Assembly: GCA_951804985.1 (NCBI GenBank)
Contig: OX638132.1
Span: 19,759,529 to 19,823,528, forward strand
DNA length: 64,000 nt
Origin: Dryomyza anilis
Taxonomy: Eukaryota; Arthropoda; Insecta; Diptera; Dryomyzidae
Direction of reading: 5' to 3'
The notes below the pieces were generated by a model, which saw only the letters and a list, made by a program, of their open reading frames with translations, did no database searches and was not told where the DNA came from. Every line of letters starts with the position of its first letter. The stretch's first letter is position 1. Shown here piece by piece: positions 33,731 to 46,336 of this stretch. A program made the translations under genes and the position numbers.

Positions 33731-34545
33731 AGAGAATAAAAAAACGTACATCACATTGATGAATTCAATGTTATGAAAGTTATCATAAATATGATGATCG
33801 CTTGGTAACTGTCGAAAAAGTGTTCTTCAATGTGATGAACTGTATGTGAAGATTACGTTTCATCATATTAATGAACCAAAATATGAAATACAGCATATTA
33901 GTTCTTGATATTGATGAACTCTGTTCATTAAACCAAATTTATATCAAAATGTTTTTTTTTTCGTTCATTGTTTGCCGTACTTCTCAGTTCTCAAGTAGTT
34001 CTTGTGTGTTATTTCTTGTATAATGCTTGCTCGACATACATAAATTAGTAAAATGTTTTATAATATATTTATTATAATTACAACTTTTTATTTATTATTT
34101 TATTAATAAAAGTTATATTTATAAAAAATATATTTTTCAAAAAAATATTTTTTTGAACGATTTTTTTTTCGAACAAATTTTTTTTTCGAATTAAATTTTT
34201 TTTTCAAAAACATTTTTTTTTTCGAATTAAATTTTTTTTTCAAACAATTTTTTTTTCGAAAAAATTATTTATTTTAAAAACCTTTTTTTTTCGGATATTT
34301 TTCTTTTTAATTTTTTGCTTTTATTTTTTAAATAAAATTTTTACAACAATTATTTTTCGAATAGTTTTATAAAAATTTGAAAAAATATTATGAACAAATT
34401 CATCAATATGACAATTTAAATTCATTGTATTGAATATTTTGTTCATATATATAATGAATACATTCATTAATATGTCATTTAATGAACGGTAGTATCAATA
34501 TGATAAATCTGGTAGTTGGTGAAAAAATTTTTTTTTTCTGTGTTG
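33731..34545. mobile_element. MITE family A, copy 2
   Basis: Collinear with 17163-17967: TGAATTCAATGTTATGAA, CGCTTGGTAACTGTCGAAAAAGTG, CCGTACTTCTCAGTTCTCAAG, TGCTTGCTCGACAT, then AACGGTAGTATCAATATGAT. The centre (34150-34300) is an imperfect array of TTTTTTTTCGAA, 12-14 bp per unit. Confidence 0.65.
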
Positions 34546-35990
34546 GCATCACTATATTTTGAGTGTTTAATCATAAAAAAAATTACCAAAGTTTATTATT
34601 GTTCACTAATCAAAAGTTCATTTAAAGAATGAAAGAAATGTTCAAGATTTTTAACAAGATTTAATGAATTGTTTTTTATGAAAATTTTAAATCATTTGTA
34701 GTAATTACGATGTAATTAAATGCATTTGAGAGCTGCTTTTGATGCTTTTTTGTTAATTTTTTGTTGTATCGTTAAAAAAGTAGTGAATAACTCGTAAAAT
34801 GATTATCATTTACAATTAAAATTGAATTGTAAAAAATGTTAAAAACGAGTTCGTTTACGAACAAAAAAATATCGTTTATAACGAGTATATAATCGTATTT
34901 TATGATCACAAACGAATATTTATCATATATGAGTGTTTTTAGTTCGTTTATGATAGCTCGTTACGATGGACAAATTAAGAACGAAACTATGCATTTTCGA
35001 ATCTTGTACACGATTATTCTATTCATTCTTTACGAATATTTGCTATCATTTACGATATTGTTTATGATATTTTGGGCGGCTGGGTAGTTCAAGTTTTTAT
35101 TAATAGAAGTACACATTTACATGTACTCTTGTTTCTTTTTTTAAATATTAATACGAAAATATTAATTAGTTTGGGTCACTAAAAAGCATACGGACCATCA
35201 ATTAGAATATAAAACTATTCTGAATAAACACATTTGTCATTGAATCGCTTAACCATAACAGCGCTAATTTACATAATGGGTAAAACTACTTTAAATATAA
35301 TATTACCGCAATAACGTTCCCAGCATAAAGTACTCAAGTGCACCAAGTTACGTAATGAAACTATTGGATAAATAATGGCAGGTTTAAATTCTGAAAATTA
35401 TTATCCAAAATAAAAAAAATACTACGTGTGCAAGTGCAGTTGTAGATTTTGTGCTTGTGAGTGCGACAAAGTGCACCGTAGTTCATTTGACGAAGTTTTG
35501 CACACGTACAACGTGCGTCCGTTTATATTCGTGCTGTTCTGGTTATTGTTGTAGTTGCCGCTCTATTGTGTAACAATTAATTTTTTTGTTCATTCAAATC
35601 GAACGAACCAACTTTTTTAGTTTTTTTTTTTCAAATTATATATTTTTGTACTTGTTCATCTATTTTTGGGTCATTTTTTCCGCGTTTATTATGGAGTTTG
35701 CTAGGCCACCGCAATTACTCAATAAAAAGAAAAACACTTATTTATCTGATACAAATCATTAGTGTACATTTTGCTCAAGCAATTAAATAGAAATACTATA
35801 CAGTCGTAAACAATAATGCGGTTATATCTTGATGTTTGTTTGATACTTTTTGGCTAATAATTAGTACACTCAGAGAACGAATCAGTAGAGGCAACCGTTT
35901 TTTTTTTTTTTGCCAACTGATTTATTTAGTTCTGTCAACATTCAGTTCACACAACTAATGAATATAATTGACACAATCAAAAAATCGGGG
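34546..35990. other. AT-rich stretch without genes
   Basis: 34840-35070 is rich in TTTACGAT/ATCGTAAA-type inverted motifs. 35430-35580 is less AT-rich and CA/GT-rich (GTGCAAGTGCAGTTGTAG) and could be untranslated or promoter sequence. No coding frame seen. Confidence 0.3.
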
Positions 35991-35997
35991 ATAGTTT

Positions 35998-36671
35998 ACA
36001 CTCAAAGTAATCAATGCGACAATTAACGAAATAATTTTTCATAAATTTAAATTTCGAAAAATATACGATTAATTGTATATTCACATATTTATCATATATT
36101 TGACATTTTTAACTTCGTTCCGATTTATTATTTCACGATACATTTATAACTTGATGTTCGTAAAACAAAAAGAAGCAAAAAACATGAAGAATACAAAAAC
36201 ACTAGAAGAACACAAACAGAAAACAAGACGGAACAGATCAAATTTTCTTTTCAGCGTCGGCATTTGCGTTAATGTATTGAATTTAATTCGCAAATCAATC
36301 GCCTGTGTAATAAAAGTGTGTAAAATTATTAAAAATTGATTGAAAAAAAAAATACTATTTTGTGTGTTGTAATCAACTATCACGTTGTCGAAACATTTCC
36401 ATTTATTACAATAGGACAGTTATATGTGAGAATATGAGAAAGAGAGGGAGTATGTGAGTTTATTATTTATCAGATCTACGAATTAATTCGTGGATTATTT
36501 TCACAAACGCTTTTCGTAAAATATACGAATTTTAACATAAATATATTTCGTAAATTTACAAAAGTTCATTCGTACTATAAACGAATGTTTTCGTGAATGA
36601 TTTTCACGAATATTTTCGTCAAATACACTAACTTTTACGTGCATTTTATGCATGTTTTATTTTGAGTGTAG
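35998..36671. mobile_element. Possible MITE with ACACTCAAA ends
   Basis: ACACTCAAAGTAATC at the left and TATTTTGAGTGTAG at the right face each other about 670 bp apart. The interior (36470-36640) is full of TTCGTAAA/TTTACGAA inverted motifs. No ORF of note. Confidence 0.35.
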
Positions 36672-36712
36672 TTGTGGTAGCTAATCAGACAATTTACGCG
36701 AATTCAGCTGCA

Positions 36713-36790
36713 TTCTACTCCGATCGGAATAGATCTACTCCGATCGAAATAGATCTACTCCGATCGGAATAGATCTACTCCGATCCATTT
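36713..36790. repeat. Tandem repeat, 20-bp unit
   Basis: About three copies of CTACTCCGATCGGAATAGAT in a row, then a related copy without the palindrome. It heads a dispersed repeat (to about 37095) shared with 22266-22620. Confidence 0.8.
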
Positions 36791-37792
36791 ACTCCATTTC
36801 ATTTGTATTTTTAGAATTTACTCCCCTTAAAATCTACTCCCCTACTCATTACACCCTTTTACTGAAATTTACTCCTATTGCAAAAATTGCTTATATTTCA
36901 TTCATGATTTTATGGTTTTTCTATAATGTGTGGCCCGCTTCAGGGTGCAAATCTTCTAGGGGCTGATTCTTTGGTTCATTTCAAGAAAAAATAAATCATT
37001 TGAGGTATATCTGATGGTGTTTTCAAAATTTACTTTAGAAATGGTGATACAAACGTATATTTAATTATAACTTCTATAATTTAGAGTCCAGAAAAAAAAG
37101 AAATAGGAAAATTGTAATATTGACACTTTTTTTGGGGTGCTAAGAAATTTTTTGAAATGAAATTTCATTGTCTGCATACTTGCTTAAATGCATACATTTT
37201 GAATTATAGTTGCAGCAAGTATATCATAAATATTCTGATTTGCTATAAATATAATATAAATATAATAATAATAATAATATATATTTCTTTTTTTTTTTTT
37301 TTAGGTGAAAAATTTTGCTTTATGTTTGTGGCACACCAACAAAAAAAAATATGCTCGTAATTATTCAAAATTTCCAGCATAGTTCAATACACCGCTACCC
37401 CGACACACAAGGTCAACATTCCGCACACTTTTTATGGCATGATTTGTTTGAATATTTCTTTTATTATGGCTTTTTTCTGATTTTAGTTACTGATTTTGTT
37501 GTCGATACAAATGACTCTAGAAATTTAGTATTTAGCATTGATTGCGTTCTATTTTAGCACAAATGCGCTAAAATCGCAATAATTACGAAATATTTGTATA
37601 AAAAATCTAATACTTTTTATGGGTTTTACGCATGAATTATATGCTTTTAATGGTGCGCGGCAACAAATTAAGGTCTATTTTCAAAATGAGAAAAATAATT
37701 ACTCTAATTGGATTTTCTGAAGTTTCCGTCAAAACTAAATATTGCAAAGCAAACAAACAATTTGTAGATACATTCAAATATATTTCATTTGT

Positions 37793-38053
37793 ACACACTA
37801 AATAGAAATGAGTTGCGTCAACCAACAAACAACTTATTTAGTTCTCTCAAGTGTTAGATCGGTTCTGATGTACAAAACCAAAAAAATATTATAGTTAGTT
37901 AGGACTTCAACAAATTAAAAACAGTTTTATATCAATTTCATTTAATCATTCAATTTGTAGACATTTTCTTTTAACCATATAAAGTTGGTTGTTACAACTA
38001 ATAGTTTCTTTCTTACAACATAATGTCGAAAGACGATTTTATTTATGTGTGTA
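37793..38053. mobile_element. Diverged MITE family B copy (reverse)
   Basis: Left end ACACACTAAATAGAAATGAG followed by TTGCGTCAACCAACAAAC.ACTTATTTAGTTCTCTCAA is the reverse of the family right end. It is more diverged than the other copies. Confidence 0.45.
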
Positions 38054-38381
38054 AATGAAAAAAATAATAAAATATTGAAAATTAACGGTTTATAAATTTA
38101 ATAGACACAGTTTATGCATTTATTATTTTTTTTTAATATGTGAAATTTTCAAGTCATTGCATTGCCTTGAAGCCAGCTAGTACAACAATTGCCATCAAAG
38201 ATGTCATTGACATGCATTTCAAAGACTGCGTCATATTTAAGCGGCTAACAATATTTTTGCTGTGAGCCGCATAATTTAACAGTAACAATATAAACTATAA
38301 GAAAAAATACTCAAAAGTGTCAAAAACACGTGAAATGAAAATAATTTGTTATGAACTGAAATAATTGCAGATGCGTGGGAA

Positions 38382-38507
38382 ATGTCATGGTGTAGAAAAG
38401 TGAAAACTGTTTATGTGATGCGCTTTAACAGCGCACTAAACAACTTGACGCCAGCCCAACGTAAACTTGAAATTTCGTCACGCATTTGTGATTTGAAATC
38501 AATTTAG
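38382..38507 (+). CDS. Possible 41-codon small ORF
   Basis: ATG at 38382, TAG at 38505-38507. The peptide begins MSWCRKVKTVYVMRFNSALN and ends ISSRICDLKSI. Codon choice (CTA AAC AAC TTG ACG CCA GCC CAA CGT) looks coding compared with the surrounding AT-rich DNA, and a splice-acceptor-like TAATTGCAG stands just before it. A second coding-like frame (38150-38275, with TTIAIKDVIDMHFKDCV) lies upstream. Neither is recognised. It could be an exon of an unseen small gene or chance. Confidence 0.22.
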   Translation: MSWCRKVKTVYVMRFNSALNNLTPAQRKLEISSRICDLKSI

Positions 38508-38529
38508 TGAGTATATAAAATGTACCTAA

Positions 38530-38836
38530 TAATAATAATAGTTTGGCGCTACAGTCCTGTATAGAACTTCGGCCGAGCTCTCTCACCATTTTGAGCTGTG
38601 CGTGTTATATTTGTACTCAAATTGGTGGGACCTACAGTTTATTGCCGAATCCGAACGGCGGGTGAGAGATTTTCATAGGCAATGTTTTACTCTCGTAGAT
38701 TTGCCATTTACTGCCGAGAGGTAGCGCGGTATAGAAAAATGTTTCTATGAAAAGATGTTGTTAGCCCCAGTCCAGGCTTGAACCGGGGACCTTTCGGCTC
38801 GTAGTCCAACGCACTAATCACTGAGCTACCGCGGCT
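38530..38836 (-). mobile_element. tRNA-derived SINE, full copy
   Basis: Read on the minus strand: tRNA-like head with A box TAGCTCAGTGATTAGTGCG and B box GGTTCAAGCCTGG, a body, and a (TTA)n tail at the left. AAATGTACCTAA at 38518-38529 and 38837-38848 is the 12-bp target-site duplication. Non-autonomous; it needs a LINE for movement. Confidence 0.9.
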
Positions 38837-39071
38837 AAATGTACCTAAACCTACTTTAATTTAGCTTGATGAAGTTATTTAATTGCAATATGCTGGCATA
38901 TTTTATATTTATACAAATGTTAGGTGTTTGCTCTTTATTATTTAGATATTCTAATAGAATATTTTTATTTGTATTTAACATTTTTATGTGATTTAATCTT
39001 CTAACTAGTAAAAAATTATTACAATGTGCCATTTCTGGATATTTCTAGCCACAAAAGACATATCCAAAAGG

Positions 39072-39600
39072 CGAATTTGAAAAATTGAAAATCTTGTCAT
39101 GTCAAAAGGGCGAATCTCTTCGTTTTTTCGCCATAACCTTTTATTGGTATAAGATAAAATATTGGTGTAAAGGCATTTATTGTTTGTTTTCAAAGCACTT
39201 AACAAAAGCAAATTAATGTTTGGAAAACTATTTTTAATTAATGATGCAGATCGATAGGTGCTTTGAAAACAAACAATAAATGCCTTTACATCACTATTTT
39301 ATCTTGTACCATTAAATAGTTATAGAAAAAATGCCTTTTGGCATGACAAGATTTTCAATTTTTCCAATTTCTTCGTTTTTTTGCTATAATTTTTTATAAA
39401 TAGTGGTGTTTGTTTTTAAAGTACCTATCGATTGGCAATATTTAAAAATATTTTGCCAAACATTTTTTCCTGCAAATAACATAGTAATATTTCACAAAAT
39501 ATTTTTAATTAATGATGCTAATAGATAGGTGCTTTAAAAGCAAACAATTAATGACTTTACATTACTATTTTATCTTGCGCTAATAAAAAGTTATAGCATA
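39072..39600. repeat. Two foldback units in tandem
   Basis: Unit 1 pairs 39072-39201 with 39253-39375 (AAGGCATTTATTGTTTGTTTTCAAAGCAC against its complement; ATTGAAAATCTTGTCATG against CATGACAAGATTTTCAAT). Unit 2 is a shortened repeat of the same arms at 39367-39436 and 39523-39600. AAAGGGGCGAAT-type motifs recur at 39821-39862. Confidence 0.7.
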
Positions 39601-39907
39601 AATAACAAAAATATTTGCGTTCTGATCAGAATATAGCCCCACAAAATCCGTATTTATTATTCAGTAGGTTGTCCAAATCTAAAGATATTTTATATACGTT
39701 ATAATAATTGACGAATAAACCAAAATAACAGAAACAATGAAAAAAATATAAATTTTGCTAATTTTTAAAGCACTTCAAACTTTAAAATTTGATTTCCCAA
39801 TATTTTTAAATACGCACATTCGCCCCTTTGCACATTCGCCCCTTTTGCATGACAGTGACGATATCTTGCACTCACTTATTATGAGATTCTTTTATATAAA
39901 AAAATGT

Positions 39908-41195
39908 GGGGCATTCCACAGAAAACGTTACCAAGGGTGATATATTAAAGTTAAACCTATTGATTCCGTTTAATGATTTTCAAGATAAGAAATACTTCTA
40001 ATTTCATATTCTGTGATCAGAATTTATCAAAATGCATGGAAAATGTGTAAAAAGTACAATTTGAAAGGTAATTTGTTTGCGAAAGTATGCCACACATTGC
40101 ATTGGTGATAAGTGGTTCAAAGTACTGACAATTAACCAAACAGTTTTACTTTTTTGAGTTGTAACGCCCGTCACAAAAAAAAAAGTAAAAGTTATTTTGC
40201 GAACTATTTTGCAAACCTACAACTAGGAAACTTTGTAAAAGTAAAGATTTTTGTAGTATCTATTGATTTATTTTAGTCTTTGGTCTCATAAATAATCCAG
40301 ATGTTTACTATATCCATCCAAAATATTGTAATGCACGTCATAATTAACAATCGACGCAAAAAAAAAAAACTGGAAAATTATATATTTGTTAATATATGCA
40401 TCAATAATCAATAATATTATTATTTAACCATAGAAAAAGTAGTAAATATTCCAAAATATTCAATAAGCAAAGATAAAAAAAGGGAAATTCCAAACCATAC
40501 AAAAAAATCATAAAAAATCCAAAAAAAAACATTATTTTCGAAAAGCGAAAAATATTTATGTAAGCTTGCGTAGGAAACGGACAACAAATGATGAAGACAG
40601 AGTAGTTATTTAAAAGAATGATAATATAATACATATTTTTTTCAAAACGAAATATTTAGTTTTCCACATAAGTTATATGTCGACGCCTTAAAATAAAGGT
40701 TTACCATTCCTACCACAAAAATTTGAAAAAATTTCATCAAAAAATTGCAATTCATAATTTGAATTTTCATGTATATTTGTATACAGATAACGCCCGTCAC
40801 AAAATGTGTAACACCCGTCACAAGTTTTGATACTTTATATGTAAGTGATCAAAGTAACCATTTCAGAATTTTATTATAAAGGGAAGAACTCCCATTATTA
40901 ATGAAGTAATTGAGATATACTTAATCACCATAGTCCGATTAGTTTAGCTAAAATTTAATACTTTGTGGAGTAAACTCTGTTTTTTTTGAAAAAGTACGTG
41001 TAACGCCCGTCACATCATTTAACTTCAAATTTATAGAAAGATATAGGACCTATTGCAAATTTTTTTTTTTATACACACATAGAGGACCATAAGATCTATC
41101 CTCTGCATCTTAAAAATATATCTATCCTTTTTTATTTATCAAATGAGAAGATTTTTAATCGTACGAATGTAACGCCCGTCACAGTGGAATGCCCC
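39908..41195. mobile_element. Inverted-repeat element with five GTAACGCCCGTCACA boxes
   Basis: GGGGCATTCCAC at 39908-39919 is mirrored by GTGGAATGCCCC at 41184-41195; flanking ATGT may be a 4-bp target duplication. The 15-mer GTAACGCCCGTCACA occurs at 40161, 40787, 40808 (one change), 41000 and 41169, all in the same direction, and the last one abuts the right end. No transposase-like frame. I do not recognise the family. Confidence 0.6.
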
Positions 41196-41777
41196 ATGTT
41201 CATAAATTATTTCGTGTTTTTTGTATCCTTTTACAAGGGTCTGATACTATGTCACGTTAATTTTTTAAAAAAATGATCGTTTTATTGTCGGGTAAACATT
41301 TATAGGGAAATTTATTTAATTTAAATTATTGAATTATATTTGAATTTAAATTAAATTTAAATTATAAAGTTAAAAAAAAGTGTATACTTCAATCAAAAGC
41401 TAAAATTTGTTTCTTTTAATAATTTTAATAATTTAAAAACATAATACAAATGTAACACATAATATAAATTTGTTGTGCCAACCAACGCATTTTTAAACAT
41501 ACATATGTATATAATTTAGAACAATTACAGATAAATGTGCTGTGTGTAGATCATTTTATGCCCATAAAGTGTCAATTGAATATTACTGTCCCATGAACCA
41601 ATTTGTAGAATTTCCGGTTCAACTAAATTAATTTAGAATCGGAACTTTTCGAATGAATTTTTGAACTAATTTTTAAAATATACACAACTGTACAGTATTG
41701 ATTGCATTTTGCAATAACAGTCGACAGTTTTATAGTGTAGTCTCTCCAGCGACTTTACTGCAGTATTTGTTTCATTG

Positions 41778-41963
41778 ATGCCAAGTAGTATCAAGACATT
41801 TTATTTGAAAACAAAACGAAATGGTACTACAGTCTCTGAAAATGAACCAATTATAGTGAGTGCAGTGAGTGAGCGCAACGAAAGACGTATCAGAAGACGA
41901 ACATTGAAAACAATAACAAATCCGACTACTCAGTATCATAAGCAGTTCTTTTCAGTATTTTAA
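41778..41963 (+). CDS. Possible 61-codon small ORF
   Basis: ATG at 41778, TAA at 41961-41963. The peptide is basic and polar, with a Ser/Glu-rich centre (SENEPIIVSAVSERNERRIR) and a possible nuclear-type RRIRRR cluster. No family recognised, and no promoter or splice site is convincing. It stands 130 bp before a SINE insertion. Confidence 0.18.
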   Translation: MPSSIKTFYLKTKRNGTTVSENEPIIVSAVSERNERRIRRRTLKTITNPTTQYHKQFFSVF

Positions 41964-42110
41964 TTTTTATTGCACATCATAATTGACCTCTTCATTACAA
42001 CTACATCTTGTTGGTGTTTTGTTTTGACAGTACCTATGCTTTGTTGTTGTGAGCAACACATTCATTTGATTTTCAAGCATACAATAAGTGATAGTAAATG
42101 TTTTGAAATA

Positions 42111-42408
42111 GCCATAGCCGTAGCCGCGTGGTCAGTGCGTTGGACTACGAGCCGAAAGGTCCCCGGTTCAAGTCTGGACTGGGGCTAACAACATCTTTTC
42201 ATAGAAAAACTTTTCTATACCGCGCTACCTCTCGTCAGTAAATAGCAAACCTACGAGAGTAAAACCATTGCCTATGAAAAGCTCTCACCCGCCGTTCAGA
42301 TTCGGCAATAAACTATAGGTCCCACCACTTTGAGTACATTAATTTTGAATCGGAGAGAGAGCTCGGCCGAAGTTCTATACAGGACTGTAGCGCCAAACTA
42401 TTATTATT
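42111..42408 (+). mobile_element. tRNA-derived SINE, full copy
   Basis: Head GTGCGTTGGACTACGAGCC with B box GGTTCAAGTCTGG, body to GGACTGTAGCGCCAAAC, tail (TTA)n. AAATGTTTTGAAATA is repeated exactly at 42096-42110 and 42409-42423, a 15-bp target-site duplication. The A-box region has lost a few bases (CCGCGTGGTCAGTGCG). Confidence 0.93.
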
Positions 42409-42423
42409 AAATGTTTTGAAATA

Positions 42424-45080
42424 AAATGAATATCTTGAAGTGGATTTCAAATGCATTTGTGTATTATGTATTGTTTAGTTTCTAGACTTTTATTAATGAA
42501 AAATTTATGATAAATTGAATAAAAGTAATTATTAGTAGCAATTCTATAATTAAATACCACCACTTTGATCATTTTCATAAAAAATTAAATTAATTTATCA
42601 CGGGTTGGGTCGTATGAGTGATATTGGTACAAAAATTAAAATAGATTTTACAATTTTAAACGAACTGATTGAGAAAATTGGGATACACGTCTATTTTATT
42701 TTTTTAGCATACTTTCATAAATAGAATTTTCTCATCTTTATAGAAATGTGGAATTTTGTCGTACAGTGATATAACGTCGATGATACTGCAAAAGCGCCTA
42801 AGCTCATTTGAAAATTACGCCTAATTTTGTGTTATAATCCGGTTTTAAATGATATGATCGGATAAATTAGATAAATGCCATTATCAATTATGAGATACAT
42901 AATTTTGTATGAAGTAAGTGCAGAATTGAGACTTAAAATAGTTTTGTTTCTTCTGTAAAATTCATTTTGTAAGAGGTATTCGAAAATGTAGATAGGCGGC
43001 TTTGCAGTATCACCGACGATAAGTCGATAAGTCGATAAGTCGTTTAAAACATAAAACCGAAATCCTAACCGAGACCAAAATCGTGGAACGGAGCTGCAAT
43101 CGAAAACGTTATTCCTTTAGGTTTCAATCATTCGTTTAAATTGAAAAGGAATTTAGGTATCTTTTACAAGTAGTAAAATATTTGACACAAAATTTGTATT
43201 TAAACAAACTTCTTTATATTTTTTCCATTTTTAAAAATAATATTTAATAAAAAATAGTAGTTAATATAAAATACAATACATCTTAAAAATAAAAATAAAA
43301 TGTTAGTATGATATTCCGATGTACTATCTGAATCTAATCAAGACTGAATTTGTGTTTAATATCAGGAGAGTTATTTGAAAACCAATTTCGAAGATGCATA
43401 GAATTAAAGATATAATTTGACTTATAACACCGTACGACAAACTTCAACTTTTGGCTGCACACATGAAGAAAATCCTATATATTCTTAAAGTACACTAAAA
43501 AATAAAATAGACGCGTATCCCAGTTTTTCTGGATTTATTCGTTAAAGACTTTTATTTGCATTTGAAATACAAGTGCATATCACATTTTTGGTCGAACATT
43601 TGAAAAAAGTTGGATGTACTTGATAGCTGAGACATCACTGAGTATATATATATGAAAATGGTTATCTGATATCAATGTATTACAGCTTTTGTTTGCATTT
43701 AATAAATTTTAATTGTTTCTTGATATATCTCATAGTACCATTACAAATGGGAATAGGACGTTTAAATGAATTGATATTGGAAAACGTTTTTATATCCATG
43801 CTCATAATAATTACTACATCCAAATAAAATAAATATTTGAACCGAAACATAAATATGTTCAAAATAAAACATGATTTTGAACGACCTGAATATAAATATT
43901 TTTCCAGTGAAACATATCAGTTGTTTCAGTTCTAAAAGTAGTATGTTTGTATAGAAACATATTTAAATTTTTTGGAAAGAAATCCTGAAAATAAAATAAA
44001 AATAAAATGTTGTTATTTTATTAATTTTTATTAAAAATCTTTAAACATGCACAGTGGGAATTTATAATAATTGAATTTATATACACATTTTTAAATGCAT
44101 AAATAAATAATTGGTTTAAAACTGCAAGTACGAGTGACAGCATCAATGAATGCACAATTGCACCAGCAGACGCTAAACCAGACGATTGAGGCTAGCTTTA
44201 TATTTGGTACAGTTACAGTTGATCACATAGCGTAGGCAAGGAATTCACGGAGGCTTTTGTAAAAAAACATGCCAAATTCTGTTTGAAAATCGAAACACAG
44301 ATTTTTATTTGTGATTTTTTCACATTAGTTTCAGAAATTATATAATGCACTATATTATACTCTGTTACTATTTGTACTTTTTGCAACACAATTTGTATAT
44401 TTATTTAATTTACAAATAATAAAATTATTACCGACGCGAACACGTTTTCTCAACGAACAACAAAAGATACGTACGCAGAAAATGCAAGAATACCTTTATT
44501 TACATTTGAATTAATTTTTTGTTTCTTTTCGAACATCAGTATGTTTAAAACATACTGAAAAATGACGACAAAAGAGACGTAGGTAGAAAATTCTGCTCAA
44601 CGAGTGCCAACTTCGTATACAAGAAGAATGTTGCAAGAATACATTTATTTAAATGCAAATTCTTTTTTGTTTGTTTTTAAACATCAATATGTTCAAACGA
44701 TGGCAAAAGATGGCGTAGATAGAAAATGCTGCACAACGTTGTCAACTTCGTCAGTCGATAAATTATCGAATTAAAACGAGCGTTGCGAACATACATTGTA
44801 TTTAGATTTGATTAGCATTTTCTGTGTTCCGAAACATAGTTTTAACCAAGTAAATTGCCAAGAAATAGTTTATTCAAATGCAATTAAAATTTTATGTTGG
44901 TATTGTAACATATTTATGGTAAATTTGACAGATTCTGCTGGACAATATAATAATGTTTACACGTGAACAAAAATAAATTCAATTTCGATTATAATTTATT
45001 ACACTTCATTCCTAATACATGTATAGTAATTTCTTTTTAATTACATGCAATCATATTCAAACAATTCTGTTCTATCCGTG
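42424..45080. other. AT-rich desert
   Basis: GATAAGTC is repeated three times at about 43018-43042. AAACATATTTATGTT-type motifs recur at 43840-43970 and 44480-44720. No gene recognised. Confidence 0.35.
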
Positions 45081-45084
45081 TGGT

Positions 45085-45240
45085 CGTAACTTTGGTCAGA
45101 TGTTGGTGTAGGTGTACCGAATTTAAATTTTTTTTGAGAAATCACAATTCGCGGGAAAGCATTATTTTCAAATATTTGAGCATAAATTCTAATATATTTG
45201 ACCAATAAAGTTTACTTAAGACCGTATAAAGTAAAATTCC
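45085..45240 (-). repeat. Dispersed repeat D, internal fragment
   Basis: GGTGTACCGAATTTAAATTT, AAGCATTATTTTCAAATATTTGAGCATAAA and CCGTATAAAGTAAAATT match the middle of the minus-strand copy at 25995-26680. Confidence 0.6.
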
Positions 45241-45829
45241 TCTAAACGTAGTTTAAACCATCAGCATCGGTCGTTTAAACTAAGTTTAAACGACGGTTTA
45301 AGTTCACTGAAAAAGCAATTTGATTTTAAACGAAGTTTAAACCACAAACACAGTTCAACTAGCACTGAAAAACTGGCCCTTAGTATAAAAAAAACCTAGG
45401 TATACAAAATCTATCACTTGTTGCGTAGTGTTATTGAATTTATTTATTTTTCTTGCGACAAATTCTGATCTTAATTGAAATCTACATATGGTCATATTAA
45501 AAACCGGTGCTACTTGAAGTATAAACATATTCTAAAAAAAACTACTATACAGAGCCCAAACAATTGACTGTGTTTATTGTAATCGTATGTTGCTGTTGCT
45601 GGTTGCTTCCGCAGCAAATGTTTTCCTGCTTCGAACACTTGCAACGGGTTTTTTTCTTAATTTCAAAAACCAGTTAGGTATGTTTTGAGCAAATCGTATT
45701 TATTGGTGCAAACTCAATTTTTACAAATACTAACAATTGTCTAATGAGTCAAATTGCAATATAAAATATTAATATTTAATTTTTACAAAATTTACTAATT
45801 ACTGCCATTTACAAATGCACAAACGTCGT

Positions 45830-46070
45830 TAGGCACTTCATAAACGCAAATTAGCGCATTATAATCGCATTAACAACGCATTGTGAAGTCATTTACTGCT
45901 GCACACATGCCTTTCTTTCAATTTTCTTTTGGCCACACGGGCATCACCTCATCTCACCCTCTCTGCCAACACCTTCACATCGAAGAAATTCCAACATAAA
46001 AAGTAAAAGTTTCTTCTTGCGCCGACGATCGGCGACGCATAGATCGTTCAACCGCTGCTGCACACTCAAA
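45830..46070. promoter_or_regulatory. Less AT-rich patch, possible promoter or leader
   Basis: Holds TTAGCGCATTATAATCGCATT, GGCCACACGGGCATCACC, CTCACCCTCTCTGCC and GCGCCGACGATCGGCGACG (imperfect palindrome). No repeat match and no good frame. It may be an untranslated exon or regulatory DNA of a gene whose coding part is outside. Confidence 0.25.
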
Positions 46071-46336
46071 GAAATTTGTACATCATTTCGAAGAATTTCG
46101 TGAATTTAAAATACATTTTATAATTATAAAGACATTCTTGTATTCTTTGTAATGCACTCAAAAAGGAACATTTAATTTTTTTGTTCAATTAACATTTTAT
46201 TTCTAGTAAATCGTTCCTTTTTAATATAATAACTGTTTCAGGCTAATCAGATGTATACGGTTTGATATTGATATTAACAGTTTAGGTTTTCTATTTTTAT
46301 TATAAAGTATGGTCACTAGCCAGCGTTATCAACCAA

